From Acuticoccus sp. MNP-M23 (GTDB taxonomy: Bacteria; Pseudomonadota; Alphaproteobacteria; Rhizobiales; Amorphaceae): DNA of 64,000 nt. The notes below the pieces were generated by a model. It was not told the origin of the DNA. It saw nothing but the letters and a program-made list of their open reading frames with translations, and did not search any database. The translations under genes and the position numbers were made by a program. Each line of letters begins with the position of its first letter. Within the stretch, counting starts at the first letter, position 1. Positions 27,444 to 36,511 of the stretch are shown piece by piece. The stretch spans positions 1,722,001-1,786,000 of the forward strand of contig NZ_CP133480.1 of NCBI RefSeq assembly GCF_031195445.1. Reading direction: 5' to 3'.

Positions 27444-29522
27444 TCAGGCCATTGCGTTGATGTTGCCGCTCGGCCTGTCGCTGCCCTCGTTTTGCAGCAT
27501 TTCGGTCAGCGCTTCGAAATCCATGGCGCGGCAGAAGTAGAAGCCCTGGCCGAGCATGTAGCCGAGCGATCGAAGCCGCTTCAGCTCGCCCTCGGTCTCG
27601 ATTTCGGTGGCGACCAGCTGGATGCCCAGCTGCCCGCACGTTTCGATCATCCCGCCGATGATTGCGGCGGCGCGCTCTTCCACATTCGGATGTGTCAGCG
27701 TCGCCTTGTTGGCCTTGATCTGGCTCACGCGCAGCGATGCCGATTCCACCAGCGCTTCGAACCCGGCAGCCAGGCTATCGAAGCCGAAGGTCACGTTCTC
27801 CTTGAGCATCCGCTCGAAGGTCGGCGCCACGTGGCTGGGCAGAAGGCGCAACGGGTTCTGCTTCAGTTCCAGAACAAGCTCCGTCCCGTCTGTGGAGGAT
27901 TCCTCAACAAAGCGCTTGAGCGCCTCCATGTAGGTGAGGTTGTGCATCTCGCGGGGGGAGAGGTTGAGGCACAGGGGGACGCGCTTGCGGGTGGGTTCGT
28001 CCAGCGTGGACCATTTCGCCTGAAGGTGCTGGAGGATCAGGAGCCCCAGCTGTGGTGCGAGATCGGCATCCTCGAAGGCGGGTTTCAGCATGGTCGCGCT
28101 GAGGATCTGGTCGGCCTCGTCTCGCCACCGGGCCAGGACTTCCACGGAGGCCACGCGGCCGGTCCTGAGGTCGAACACCGGCTGGAAATAAGGGGCAATG
28201 GCGCCCGCTGCGATCGCCTCGCGGATGCGGCGGAACTGGGATTCCCTGCCCTCGCGTTCGGCGCCATGGCTTGGATCGTAGATGGTGCCGCGCTCGTCGG
28301 CCTCTTCCTTGGTGCGGAACAGCGCAATGTCGGCGTTGCGGTAAAGCTCGCGCTCGTTCTCCGCGTCGCGCGGGAAGACGGCGGCGCCCATGGAAAGTTT
28401 CACCGGGATCGGAATGTTGCGATAATTGAAGTCGATCTCCGCGGCGAGCAACAGGCGCTCCAGCGGGCGGCTGAGGTCCTCGGCGGTGCTGAGATCGCTG
28501 ACGATGATGGCAAATTCGTCGCCGCCGAGCCGGGCCAGCGTATCCCCCTGCCTGAGCTGGGCCGACAGCCGGTCTGCCACGGTTTTCAGGACCCTGTCGC
28601 CCGCTTCGTGGCCGTACACGTCGTTGATGGACTTGAAGTGGTCGAGGTCGATCAGGATGAGGCCGACCGACTTGGCCTGCCGCTGCGCGACCCCAATGGC
28701 CGAGTCGAGCCGCTCCTGGAACAGCATCCGGTTCGGAAGGCCGGTCAGCGCGTCGTGGTTGGCGGTCCACCACAGGCGCAGCTCGGCCTCCTTCACATCC
28801 GTGATGTCCTGGAAGATGCCGAACAGCTGATCCTCGCCGCCCTCGCCCTTGATGACGTTGCCGACGCTGCGCACGGTGCGCAGCTCGCCATCGGCACGCC
28901 GGAACGGCAGAACGAAGCTGAACCCGGTCCCGTGCTCAATCGCCTGGTTGATGTTGTTGCGCACCAGCCCGCGGACCTCTTCGGGAAAGAAATCGAGCGA
29001 CGCTTCCATCGACGGGGTGAAACTGCCGCGCTCCACACCGTGAATCTGGTAGGTCACATCCGACCAGGTTGTGGTCTCGGAGCTGAAATTATATTGCCAG
29101 AGGCCGATTTCGGCCATCATCTCAAGGCCGCGGATGACGGTATCGGACCGGGCTGCGGCCTGTTTTGCGACGGTGAGTTCGCCGAGGGTGCGCAGCGTGT
29201 TGAAGAGCGTCTCCACCGACTGTTCGATGGAAACGCGCGACTGTGTGCGGGCGTCGATCCACTTCAGAAGAAGGATTGTGGGCTGCGATCCGCTGTCATC
29301 GACGAACACGCTCCAGTCATCCGCGCCGCGGACGATGGAATCCTTTGACTGCGCACTGCTGGACAGAAGCGTCTCGAGCCAGCGACCGTCAAGCTCGGTG
29401 GAGCCCGCGGTCCCAGAGGTGATGACCCGTTTGCCGGACGAGCGGATCAGAGCCGCGCCCTCTGCGGCGACGGCGGCGCGGGTCAGGTCCAGCAGCTTGG
29501 TCTCGCGGTATTCTGCCGTCAT
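27444..29522 (-). CDS. PAS-GGDEF-EAL protein: probable diguanylate cyclase with degenerate EAL
   Basis: Roughly 690-735 residues. Order: N-terminal GAF-like/uncharacterised region, PAS domain (EIGLWQYNFSSETTTW to FQDITDVKEAE), GGDEF with intact RLGGDEF and an I-site RQGD exactly five residues before it, then EAL. In the EAL domain the signature reads SVEVLARW, the NLSP asparagine and the final QGFYF are kept, but the usual ELTE glutamate reads LELKQ and the DDFG aspartates are missing (GFDSL). So c-di-GMP synthesis with feedback is likely, hydrolysis unlikely. Starts at 29522 (GGAGA upstream) or upstream (to 29651) are possible. Confidence 0.85.
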   Translation of the reverse strand: MTAEYRETKLLDLTRAAVAAEGAALIRSSGKRVITSGTAGSTELDGRWLETLLSSSAQSKDSIVRGADDWSVFVDDSGSQPTILLLKWIDARTQSRVSIEQSVETLFNTLRTLGELTVAKQAAARSDTVIRGLEMMAEIGLWQYNFSSETTTWSDVTYQIHGVERGSFTPSMEASLDFFPEEVRGLVRNNINQAIEHGTGFSFVLPFRRADGELRTVRSVGNVIKGEGGEDQLFGIFQDITDVKEAELRLWWTANHDALTGLPNRMLFQERLDSAIGVAQRQAKSVGLILIDLDHFKSINDVYGHEAGDRVLKTVADRLSAQLRQGDTLARLGGDEFAIIVSDLSTAEDLSRPLERLLLAAEIDFNYRNIPIPVKLSMGAAVFPRDAENERELYRNADIALFRTKEEADERGTIYDPSHGAEREGRESQFRRIREAIAAGAIAPYFQPVFDLRTGRVASVEVLARWRDEADQILSATMLKPAFEDADLAPQLGLLILQHLQAKWSTLDEPTRKRVPLCLNLSPREMHNLTYMEALKRFVEESSTDGTELVLELKQNPLRLLPSHVAPTFERMLKENVTFGFDSLAAGFEALVESASLRVSQIKANKATLTHPNVEERAAAIIGGMIETCGQLGIQLVATEIETEGELKRLRSLGYMLGQGFYFCRAMDFEALTEMLQNEGSDRPSGNINAMA

Positions 29523-29738
29523 CGCCGCTTGTTTCTCCAGTCCCGGCACGTCTTTAACAAGCATCGGGGTCTTCGATTTCCCGTGCCTGCCGGCGCGGAT
29601 CATGCGCCTGTCACTGGCCATGGTCGCCAACATAGCCCGAGAGTCGTACACAGGTCGCGTGAAACATGAACCAGCCTTCTCCTAACAGGTGACTAACACA
29701 ATATTGAATTGCGCTTGCGTGAAAATTATAAACGACTG

Positions 29739-29754
29739 ATATTGCACGCAATAT
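29739..29754. promoter_or_regulatory. Perfect inverted repeat upstream of type I secretion genes
   Basis: ATATTGC-AC-GCAATAT, 7-bp arms with a 2-bp spacer, in an unusually A+T-rich 260-bp divergent intergenic region between the GGDEF/EAL gene and the secretion ABC gene. The placement and symmetry suit a dimeric regulator. No match to a named consensus was recognised. Confidence 0.45.
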
Positions 29755-29785
29755 GGTTGTCCGTCCAGGGGAATCGAGGTCGATT

Positions 29786-31513
29786 ATGGCCACCAGGTCC
29801 AATCCAGTTTCCGAAGCTGTCAGGCAATATCGCTATGCCTTCGGCGCCATATTTTCATTTAGCCTCCTCATAAATTTGCTGATGCTTACCGGCCCGCTGT
29901 TCATGTTGCAGATTTACGACCGCGTGCTGGTCAGTCGGCATGTAGAGACATTGGCCGCGTTATTCCTGCTGGTGATCGGACTATATGCGGCCATGGCTCT
30001 CCTTGAGGTTGTGAGGGCGCGCATCCTCTCCCGGCTGGCGGCGCGGCTGGACAATGTGGCCGGCCGGCCCGCGTTCCTGCGCACCGTTCTTTGTTCCGGC
30101 ATGCCGGCAGATGCAGGCCGCGACGCGGTGCGCGACCTCGACAGGGTGCGCCAGTTTGTCTCGTCCAGCGCGATGGCCGGGCTGTTCGACATGCCGTGGC
30201 TGCCGATCTATCTCGCAATCGTCTACCTGATCCACCCTGCGCTTGGCCTCCTGGCCACCGCTGGTGCGGTTGTCCTCCTGGTGATCGCGCTGGTCACGGA
30301 TCTTGTGACCCGCCCGCTGGTGCGGCAGGCCGGCTCGCTCTCGGGCGAGCGCGCGGCGATGGTGGAGTCCGGCCGCCGTGGTGCAGAGGCGCTGACGGGC
30401 ATGGGCATGGAAGACGCCATCGGCCGTGTGTGGGACCGGCTCAACGCACGCTTCGTGGATGCCACAGCGCGCGCGGGCGATGCGGTCGGCCTGTCGGCAG
30501 TGCTGTCGAAGACGTTTCGCCTGTTCCTCCAGTCCGCCATGCTGGCGCTGGGCGCGTATCTGGCCATCGGCGGTGCGATTTCCGCCGGTGCAATGATTGC
30601 AGCGTCCATCATCATGGCGCGGGGGCTTCAGCCCGTGGAGATGGCGGTGCAGAACTGGCGCCACATGCTGGGCGCGCACGACGCTTATTCGCGGCTGAAG
30701 CTGGCGACCAGCAGCGCGCCCCTTGCGGCTGCGGTGGCGCTTCCGGCCCCGCGTGCGGCGCTGCAGGTGGACAATCTCAGCGTCTCGCCGGGCGAAGGGG
30801 CTGCCGCGACGCTGACCGGCGTGAGCCTTGCGGTGGAGTGCGGCACGGCGCTGGGCGTGATCGGCCACTCGGGCTCCGGCAAGTCCACGCTGGCGCGGGC
30901 GCTCGTCGGCGTATGGCCGGCGCAGGAAGGCACCGTGATGCTGGACGGGGCGCCCCTCCCCCAGTGGATCGCACGGGGCGAACATGTGGGCTACCTCCCG
31001 CAGGACGTGGAGTTGATGGACGGGACGGTGGCGGAAAACATCGCCCGGTTTCAGGACGCTGCACCCGACGATGCGGTGGTTGCCGCAGCAATGGCGGCGG
31101 GCTGTCACGCGCTCATCCTGTCCCTGCCGGACGGGTATGGCACACGCCTCGGGGGTGGTGGGCGCACCCTGTCGGCCGGTCAGCGCCAGCGGATTGCGCT
31201 GGCGCGGGCGCTTTACGGCGATCCGTTCCTCCTGGTGCTCGACGAGCCCAATTCCAACCTCGACGGTCACGGCGATACGGCGCTCAATCGCGCCATTCTG
31301 GGCGCAAAGGCGCGCGGGGCGGCGGTTGTGGTTGTGGCGCACCGGCCGTCGGCGCTTTCGGCCATGGACCGGCTGGCGCTGATCGAGAACGGGGCGCTGA
31401 CCGAATGCGGGCCGCGCGATGTGGTGCTGAAGGCGCTGATGCGGCGGGACAAGACCGCCGCCGCGCCGCGTGCGGAGGCCGCAGATGCCACCGGCAGCGG
31501 GGCCGGCGCGTGA
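29786..31513 (+). CDS. Type I secretion system permease/ATPase (PrtD family)
   Basis: 575-residue half-transporter: about six membrane spans in the first 290 residues, then an ABC domain with Walker A GHSGSGKSTL, Q-loop YLPQDVELMDGTVAENI, signature LSAGQRQRIALARAL, Walker B LLVLDEPNSNLD and His switch VVVAHRPSAL. No N-terminal peptidase C39, so substrates would use an uncleaved C-terminal signal. The ATG at 29786 has GAGG upstream; an earlier in-frame ATG at 29753 falls inside the palindrome. Stop overlaps the next gene (TGATG). Confidence 0.93.
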   Translation: MATRSNPVSEAVRQYRYAFGAIFSFSLLINLLMLTGPLFMLQIYDRVLVSRHVETLAALFLLVIGLYAAMALLEVVRARILSRLAARLDNVAGRPAFLRTVLCSGMPADAGRDAVRDLDRVRQFVSSSAMAGLFDMPWLPIYLAIVYLIHPALGLLATAGAVVLLVIALVTDLVTRPLVRQAGSLSGERAAMVESGRRGAEALTGMGMEDAIGRVWDRLNARFVDATARAGDAVGLSAVLSKTFRLFLQSAMLALGAYLAIGGAISAGAMIAASIIMARGLQPVEMAVQNWRHMLGAHDAYSRLKLATSSAPLAAAVALPAPRAALQVDNLSVSPGEGAAATLTGVSLAVECGTALGVIGHSGSGKSTLARALVGVWPAQEGTVMLDGAPLPQWIARGEHVGYLPQDVELMDGTVAENIARFQDAAPDDAVVAAAMAAGCHALILSLPDGYGTRLGGGGRTLSAGQRQRIALARALYGDPFLLVLDEPNSNLDGHGDTALNRAILGAKARGAAVVVVAHRPSALSAMDRLALIENGALTECGPRDVVLKALMRRDKTAAAPRAEAADATGSGAGA

Positions 31514-32676
31514 TGAATGCGGCACGCACGATAACCAGTCTGCGGCGTACCATCTGGTTCGGTGTGCTGGTTTCGGTGCTCCTCGCCTTCGGTGCGGGGG
31601 GATGGGCGATGACGGCGCGTCTCGCCTCGGCCGTCATCGCGCCCGGCACGTTGGTGCTGGCCGATGGCGCCGCCATGGTGCGCGCGTCTGTGGGGGGCGC
31701 GGTGGCGTCCGTTGCCGTGCGCGACGGCGACAGTGTTGCGGCGGGCGACGTGCTCGTCGAGTTGGCCGAGGCGGGCCGGGCGCGCACCGGCGCGGCGCTC
31801 AACCGTGCCATTGCGGAGCGCCAGGCGAAACTGGCGGCCCTCGTTGCCATGCGGGACGGGGCGGAAACGCTTGTCACCCCGCGCGGCTTCACCGGGGCGC
31901 CCGCCGAGGCAGCGGCTTTTGCAGAGGCGCGGCGCGCGCTGGCTGCCGGGATCGAGGCCCGCGCCGCACTCAAGGCCGCGGAACAGACCCGGCGGGACGC
32001 GCGCGCGGCGCAGATTGCGGCACTCAAGGCGCAAGCAGAGGTCGAGCGGAGCACGGCGCTGGCCGCGGAGATCGCCGAAGCGCAGGCCGCCGATGCGGAT
32101 GCCGCTCTCGCCTTCTTGCAAAGCAGCCAGGCCCGGCGCGCGGCGCAGGACGAGGCGATCGCGGCGCTCAGGACCCGGCTTGGCGAACTTCTGGCGCAGC
32201 GCGACGCGGAGGCCCGGACAATGGCGGCGCTCGTGCTGCGCGCGCCGGTGGCGGGCACCGTGTTCGAGCTTGCGGCCACCGGACCGGGCGGGCTGGTGCG
32301 CGCGGGCGAACGGGTGGCAACCATCGTGCCGGACGGCGCGCCGCTCATAGTCGAGGCGCGGATCGACCCCCTGTCGGTGGACGAGGTGCATGTGGGGCAG
32401 GCAGCCTCAGTGTCGCTCGATGCGTTCAACACCCGCACCGTTCAACCGCGGGAGGGCACGGTGATCTTCGTGGGCGCACAGACGAGCCGCGCCGATGGCA
32501 ACGGTCCGCCCTTCTACACGGTGCGGATCGCGTTGCCGCCGGAAGCCGGCGATGCCGGTACGCTCCGGCCCGGCATGCCGGTGACGGCGTTCATCACCAC
32601 CGGCACGCAGACGGCGGCGGCCTATCTCCTGCGGCCGCTGACAGACCAGATCGCACGCGCCTGGCGGGAAGGCTGA
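31513..32676 (+). CDS. Type I secretion membrane-fusion protein (HlyD/PrtE family)
   Basis: 387 residues: short cytosolic tail, one membrane span at about 15-38, lipoyl-like strand (ALVLRAPVAGTVFELAATGPGG), a long alanine-rich alpha-hairpin with heptad pattern between residues ~95 and 230, and a beta-barrel end. Coupled to the ABC gene by a TGATG overlap. It bridges the inner-membrane ABC to a TolC-type outer-membrane channel, which is not in this window. No secreted RTX substrate was found nearby. Confidence 0.9.
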   Translation: MNAARTITSLRRTIWFGVLVSVLLAFGAGGWAMTARLASAVIAPGTLVLADGAAMVRASVGGAVASVAVRDGDSVAAGDVLVELAEAGRARTGAALNRAIAERQAKLAALVAMRDGAETLVTPRGFTGAPAEAAAFAEARRALAAGIEARAALKAAEQTRRDARAAQIAALKAQAEVERSTALAAEIAEAQAADADAALAFLQSSQARRAAQDEAIAALRTRLGELLAQRDAEARTMAALVLRAPVAGTVFELAATGPGGLVRAGERVATIVPDGAPLIVEARIDPLSVDEVHVGQAASVSLDAFNTRTVQPREGTVIFVGAQTSRADGNGPPFYTVRIALPPEAGDAGTLRPGMPVTAFITTGTQTAAAYLLRPLTDQIARAWREG

Positions 32677-32680
32677 GCGC

Positions 32681-34486
32681 CTACTCCGCGGCGGCCTCCT
32701 TGCGGTCGTTCTCGCCCACATCGTCGAAATTGGTGTAGGGTTCCGGCGTCACCTCGCGCCACTTGGCGTGGCCCTCGGCCAGACCTTCGATGCGTTGGTA
32801 TTCCAGGCGGTCCCGGTCGCGCTTGCGCACCAGCACCTCGGCCTCCTTCGCCGCGTCGGCCTCGGCGCCAAGCGCCACCAGCGCATCGCGCCCGAAGCGG
32901 AGCGCGGAATCGAAGGTCTCGCGGCGCTGGTAGTCCACCTTGTGGTCGAACAGTGTGAGCGCGTGCCGCCTGTCGTAGGCGCGGGCGAACACAAGAGCTT
33001 GCGTGAAATGCGCCTTCACGAGGTCCACAACGGTGGTGGCGCAGGCCGCCGGCGCAACGCACACCATGATGATCCGGGCGTGCTCGGCCCCGGCGGCGCG
33101 CAGCACGTCGAGCCGGCGGCCATCGCCATAATAGACGCGGTTGCCGAAGCGCTGAGCCTCGGTGACGCGCTCGGCGTCGTTGTCCAGAAGGGTCGGCGTG
33201 TGGCCGCCGGCCAGCAGCATCTGCGAGACCAGCTGCCCGAACCGGCCGAAGCCGATCACCAGGATCTCGCCGTCCGCGCCATCGAAGTCCTCCGCCGGTT
33301 CGGCCTTGATGTTGGGGCGGATCAGGATTGGCGTCAGGAATTTAAGGAGGAGCGGGGTCGTCACCATCGACAAGATGACGGTGGCGATAAGGAGGCTGGA
33401 ATCCTCCGTGGTCATCACCCCCTGGGATGCCGCGGCACTGAACAGCACGAAGCCGAATTCGCCGCCTTGCGACAGGAGCAGCCCGGTCTTGGTGGCGGTC
33501 ATGTGGTTTTCGCCGAAACCGCGCGCGAGGCCGTACACGATGAGCCCCTTCAGAACCACCAGCGTGATGACACCGCCGGCCACCAGAAGCAGGTTGTCAG
33601 CCACCAGCGGCAGCTCGATGGTCATTCCCACGGACAGGAAGAAGAGACCGAGAAGCAGGCCGCGGAACGGCTCGATATCGGCTTCAAGCTCGCGCCTGTA
33701 ATTGCTTTCCGCCAGGAGCACGCCGGCCAGGAAGGCGCCCATCGCCATGGACAGGCCGACCGATACGAGCGCGGTTCCGGCAGACAGGACGACCAGCAGC
33801 GCGGCGGCCGTCATGATCTCGCGGCCGCCGAAGCGGGCGAGAATCCGGAACACCGGCGACAGCAGGTAGTGGCCGACGAGGATCACCCCCCCCACTGCGA
33901 GGACGGCCTTGCCGACCGAGACGAGCATTGCGGCGCCGTCCAGCGGCTCGTCCCCGCCGCCGGGCGCGAGGAAAGTCACGATCAGGAGCAGCGGGACGAT
34001 GGCGATGTCCTGCATCAGAAGGACGGCAAAGGTCTTCTGCCCGTATTGCAGGCCCATGGCGCCGCGCTCTTCGATGATCTGGATCACCAGCGCGGTGGAG
34101 GACAGCGCAAGGCCGAGGCCGGCGACCAGTGCGACCTCCCACGGCCGGCCGGCAACCAGCAGCGGATAGATCATCAATAAGCCTGAGCAGACGATGATCT
34201 GCAGAAGGCCAAGGCCGAATATGTCCCGCCGCATGGACCACAGGCGGTTCGGGTTCAGCTCCAGCCCGATCAGGAAGAGGAGGAACACCACCCCCAGCTC
34301 GGCAAATTCGAGGATCGCTTCGGGCCGTTTGGTGATGTCCAGCATGGACGGGCCGAGGAGCACGCCGGCCGCCAGATAGCCCAGCACCGCGCCGAGCCCG
34401 AACCGCTTGAACAGCGGCACGAAAACAACCGCCGTCGCGAGAAACGCGATGACGATCATGAGCTCGGAAGCGTGGTTCTCGTCCAT
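32681..34486 (-). CDS. Monovalent cation:proton antiporter-2 (KefB/KefC-like)
   Basis: 601 residues. Twelve or more hydrophobic spans in the first ~380 residues form the CPA2 transporter, followed by a cytosolic TrkA-N/RCK nucleotide-binding domain with a Rossmann motif VIGFGRFGQLVSQMLLAG. Family members exchange K+ (sometimes Na+) for H+ and are often glutathione-controlled. The C-terminal tail is acidic. No KefG/KefF ancillary gene is adjacent. Convergent with the HlyD gene. Confidence 0.92.
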   Translation of the reverse strand: MDENHASELMIVIAFLATAVVFVPLFKRFGLGAVLGYLAAGVLLGPSMLDITKRPEAILEFAELGVVFLLFLIGLELNPNRLWSMRRDIFGLGLLQIIVCSGLLMIYPLLVAGRPWEVALVAGLGLALSSTALVIQIIEERGAMGLQYGQKTFAVLLMQDIAIVPLLLIVTFLAPGGGDEPLDGAAMLVSVGKAVLAVGGVILVGHYLLSPVFRILARFGGREIMTAAALLVVLSAGTALVSVGLSMAMGAFLAGVLLAESNYRRELEADIEPFRGLLLGLFFLSVGMTIELPLVADNLLLVAGGVITLVVLKGLIVYGLARGFGENHMTATKTGLLLSQGGEFGFVLFSAAASQGVMTTEDSSLLIATVILSMVTTPLLLKFLTPILIRPNIKAEPAEDFDGADGEILVIGFGRFGQLVSQMLLAGGHTPTLLDNDAERVTEAQRFGNRVYYGDGRRLDVLRAAGAEHARIIMVCVAPAACATTVVDLVKAHFTQALVFARAYDRRHALTLFDHKVDYQRRETFDSALRFGRDALVALGAEADAAKEAEVLVRKRDRDRLEYQRIEGLAEGHAKWREVTPEPYTNFDDVGENDRKEAAAE

Positions 34487-34556
34487 GCGTGTCTCCAGAA
34501 GCGGGCCGGGTCAGGGTCTGCCCCGGCGGGGGCCGTGCGTGTCGGCTGAAACGGGT

Positions 34557-35567
34557 TCAGTCGAGTTCTTCGTCGAGGTCGAGCGTGTCGCGCTCGCCAA
34601 TGTCGTGAAGGTGCCGTTCGAGCCAGTGTTCAGCAGCCCGGCGTCCCATTTTATAGAGATGCTCGAGGAATTCCCACTCCGCATTCATCTTCGAGGATGC
34701 CGATAGCGGACGCAGCTCTTCGGCAGCAATCCGGTGCAGGCGAACGCGCATATATTGTTCCGGATGCAGCTTGCCTTCCTCGATCAGCCGGGTGACGAAC
34801 CGGACGGCGCGCAGCTCCTTGAGCAGCGATGCGTTGAAGGTGATCTCGTTGACGCGGTTGACGATTTCGCGCGCTGTGAAGGGAATTTCGGTTCGCTCCA
34901 CCGGGTTGATCTGGACGATGACGGTGTCCGCCGTGTCCGTTTCGTAAAACAGCGGATAGAGCGGCGGGTTGCCCATGAAGCCGCCGTCCCAGTACGCCTC
35001 GCCGTCGATGACCACCGGGGCGAACATCTGCGGAATGCAGGCCGAGGCCAGCAACGCATCCGGCGTCAGCTCGCTGTGCGGGAAGATGCGCACGCGGCCG
35101 TTGCGCACGTTGGTGGCTGCCACGAAGAGCTTGAGGTCGATGCACTGCTTGAGCAGCGAGAAATCCACGTGCTTGTCGACAATGGGCGACAGCGGGTTGA
35201 TGCCGAGCGGGTTGGCAATGGCCGGGGACACCAGCCGGGACGCAATGTCCATGGCGATATAGGCGGGCGACGCGTCGAGGCTCCAGTTGCCCATCAGCAT
35301 GTCCATCGCGCTGCGCCGCAGCGGGCTGAACCTTGCCGCCTCGCTGGTGTCGAACCAGAAGGCTCGCAGTGCGGCAATCGCGGCCGGCTTGCCGCCCTTC
35401 ATGTAGCCGGACATCATGACGGCGGCGTTCATGGCGCCGGCCGAGGTGCCGGTGACGCCGTCGATGGCGACCTCATCGCTTTCCAGAAGAACCGTGAGGA
35501 CGCCCCATGTGAACGCTCCGTGGGCACCGCCCCCCTGGAGTGCGACATTGATCTTCTTCGGCGCCAT
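34557..35567 (-). CDS. Patatin-like phospholipase
   Basis: 336-residue lipid acyl hydrolase with Ser/Asp dyad: oxyanion motif QGGGAHGAF, nucleophile GTSAG (Ser42) and catalytic Asp in YWDGGFMGN. The first ~115 residues of the open frame upstream are Arg/His/Pro-rich and non-coding in style; the ATG at 35567 has GAAGAGAG upstream. No signal peptide; probably cytosolic or membrane-associated, releasing fatty acids from lipids or polyhydroxyalkanoate-type granules. Followed upstream by the EEP gene (14 bp). Confidence 0.9.
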   Translation of the reverse strand: MAPKKINVALQGGGAHGAFTWGVLTVLLESDEVAIDGVTGTSAGAMNAAVMMSGYMKGGKPAAIAALRAFWFDTSEAARFSPLRRSAMDMLMGNWSLDASPAYIAMDIASRLVSPAIANPLGINPLSPIVDKHVDFSLLKQCIDLKLFVAATNVRNGRVRIFPHSELTPDALLASACIPQMFAPVVIDGEAYWDGGFMGNPPLYPLFYETDTADTVIVQINPVERTEIPFTAREIVNRVNEITFNASLLKELRAVRFVTRLIEEGKLHPEQYMRVRLHRIAAEELRPLSASSKMNAEWEFLEHLYKMGRRAAEHWLERHLHDIGERDTLDLDEELD

Positions 35568-35581
35568 ATCGATCACTCTCT

Positions 35582-36505
35582 TCAGGGGGTGGGGGTGAGG
35601 TTCACCAGCACGGGTGAATGGTCCGAGGCTGTGGGCGGAAGTATCGCAGCGGCAACGCCAAGGCCGGGCGTGACCAGAATGTTGTCGATCGGGAGGCCGG
35701 CAAGGCGCGTCAGCCAGCCCGGCAGCATGGTCGGCCAGGTGGTGCCAATGCCGCCCACCGGCTCGGTCCCGGCAGCGCGGGCATAGGCGCGCAGGTTGGC
35801 GCTCCACGGTGCCGCGTTGAAATCCCCGGCAATGACGGTGGGTGCGCGCAAGCCGTTGAGGGTGGGGGCGACAATCTCGACCTGGCGTTGCTGCGCGTGC
35901 GGCCACGGCCAGGACAGGTGCTGCGACACCACATTCAGCGTTCCGTCGCCGAACGGCACCGCGCGTGCCATGAAATTTTCCTGCGGGATGCAGACATCGG
36001 GCGCCGCGGCGAAGGGAAGGCGGGAGAGGATCGCCACGTCGCCGACGCGGCGGGGCGTTTCGCAGCGCGTGCGGTGGGGGTAGTTGAGCGCCGCCAGCGT
36101 CTCCCAGTGCGCCGGCGTCACCTCCTGCAAGGTCACAATATCGGCGTTGCTGTCCGATATGGTGCGCATTGCTGCCGTAAGGTCCGCATTGAACAAGAGG
36201 TTCATCTGCAGGAGCGTGACCCCGGGCGTCCCCGTGCCGGCACTGGCCTTTGCAGTCGGATTATTGCCGAGGGGCAGCACGTATGGCGCCACGGAGATGA
36301 AGGCCGCGAGCGCTGCGACCAACCCGGCGGCGGCGATGCGGCGGGCCCCTGCCAGTGCCGCAAGCGCGGCAAGGCCGAGTGCCACGAGCAGCACGTGCAG
36401 CCGGAAATGGCCGATACTGTCGAACGCAGGGTGGATGCGGCCCAGAAAGCCCGCCGCAAGCACGGCGAGCACCAGAACCATCAAAGCTGTCAGAAACGAA
36501 CGCAT
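35582..36505 (-). CDS. Membrane-anchored endonuclease/exonuclease/phosphatase family protein
   Basis: 307 residues. The first ~85 residues contain three hydrophobic spans, then an EEP domain with LLQMNLLFNA, DIVTLQEVTP (metal-binding Glu), VIAGDFNAAPW and a final SDHSPVL (catalytic Asp-His). Such proteins are exported phosphodiesterase/nuclease-like enzymes, catalytic side outside. Likely on one transcript with the patatin and bdhA genes (short gaps). Confidence 0.85.
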   Translation of the reverse strand: MRSFLTALMVLVLAVLAAGFLGRIHPAFDSIGHFRLHVLLVALGLAALAALAGARRIAAAGLVAALAAFISVAPYVLPLGNNPTAKASAGTGTPGVTLLQMNLLFNADLTAAMRTISDSNADIVTLQEVTPAHWETLAALNYPHRTRCETPRRVGDVAILSRLPFAAAPDVCIPQENFMARAVPFGDGTLNVVSQHLSWPWPHAQQRQVEIVAPTLNGLRAPTVIAGDFNAAPWSANLRAYARAAGTEPVGGIGTTWPTMLPGWLTRLAGLPIDNILVTPGLGVAAAILPPTASDHSPVLVNLTPTP

Positions 36506-36511
36506 GGCGAT

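Noticed and set aside
27492-29348. 618-codon plus-strand frame antisense to GGDEF/EAL
   Set aside because: Shadow of a gene with clear GGDEF, PAS and EAL blocks.
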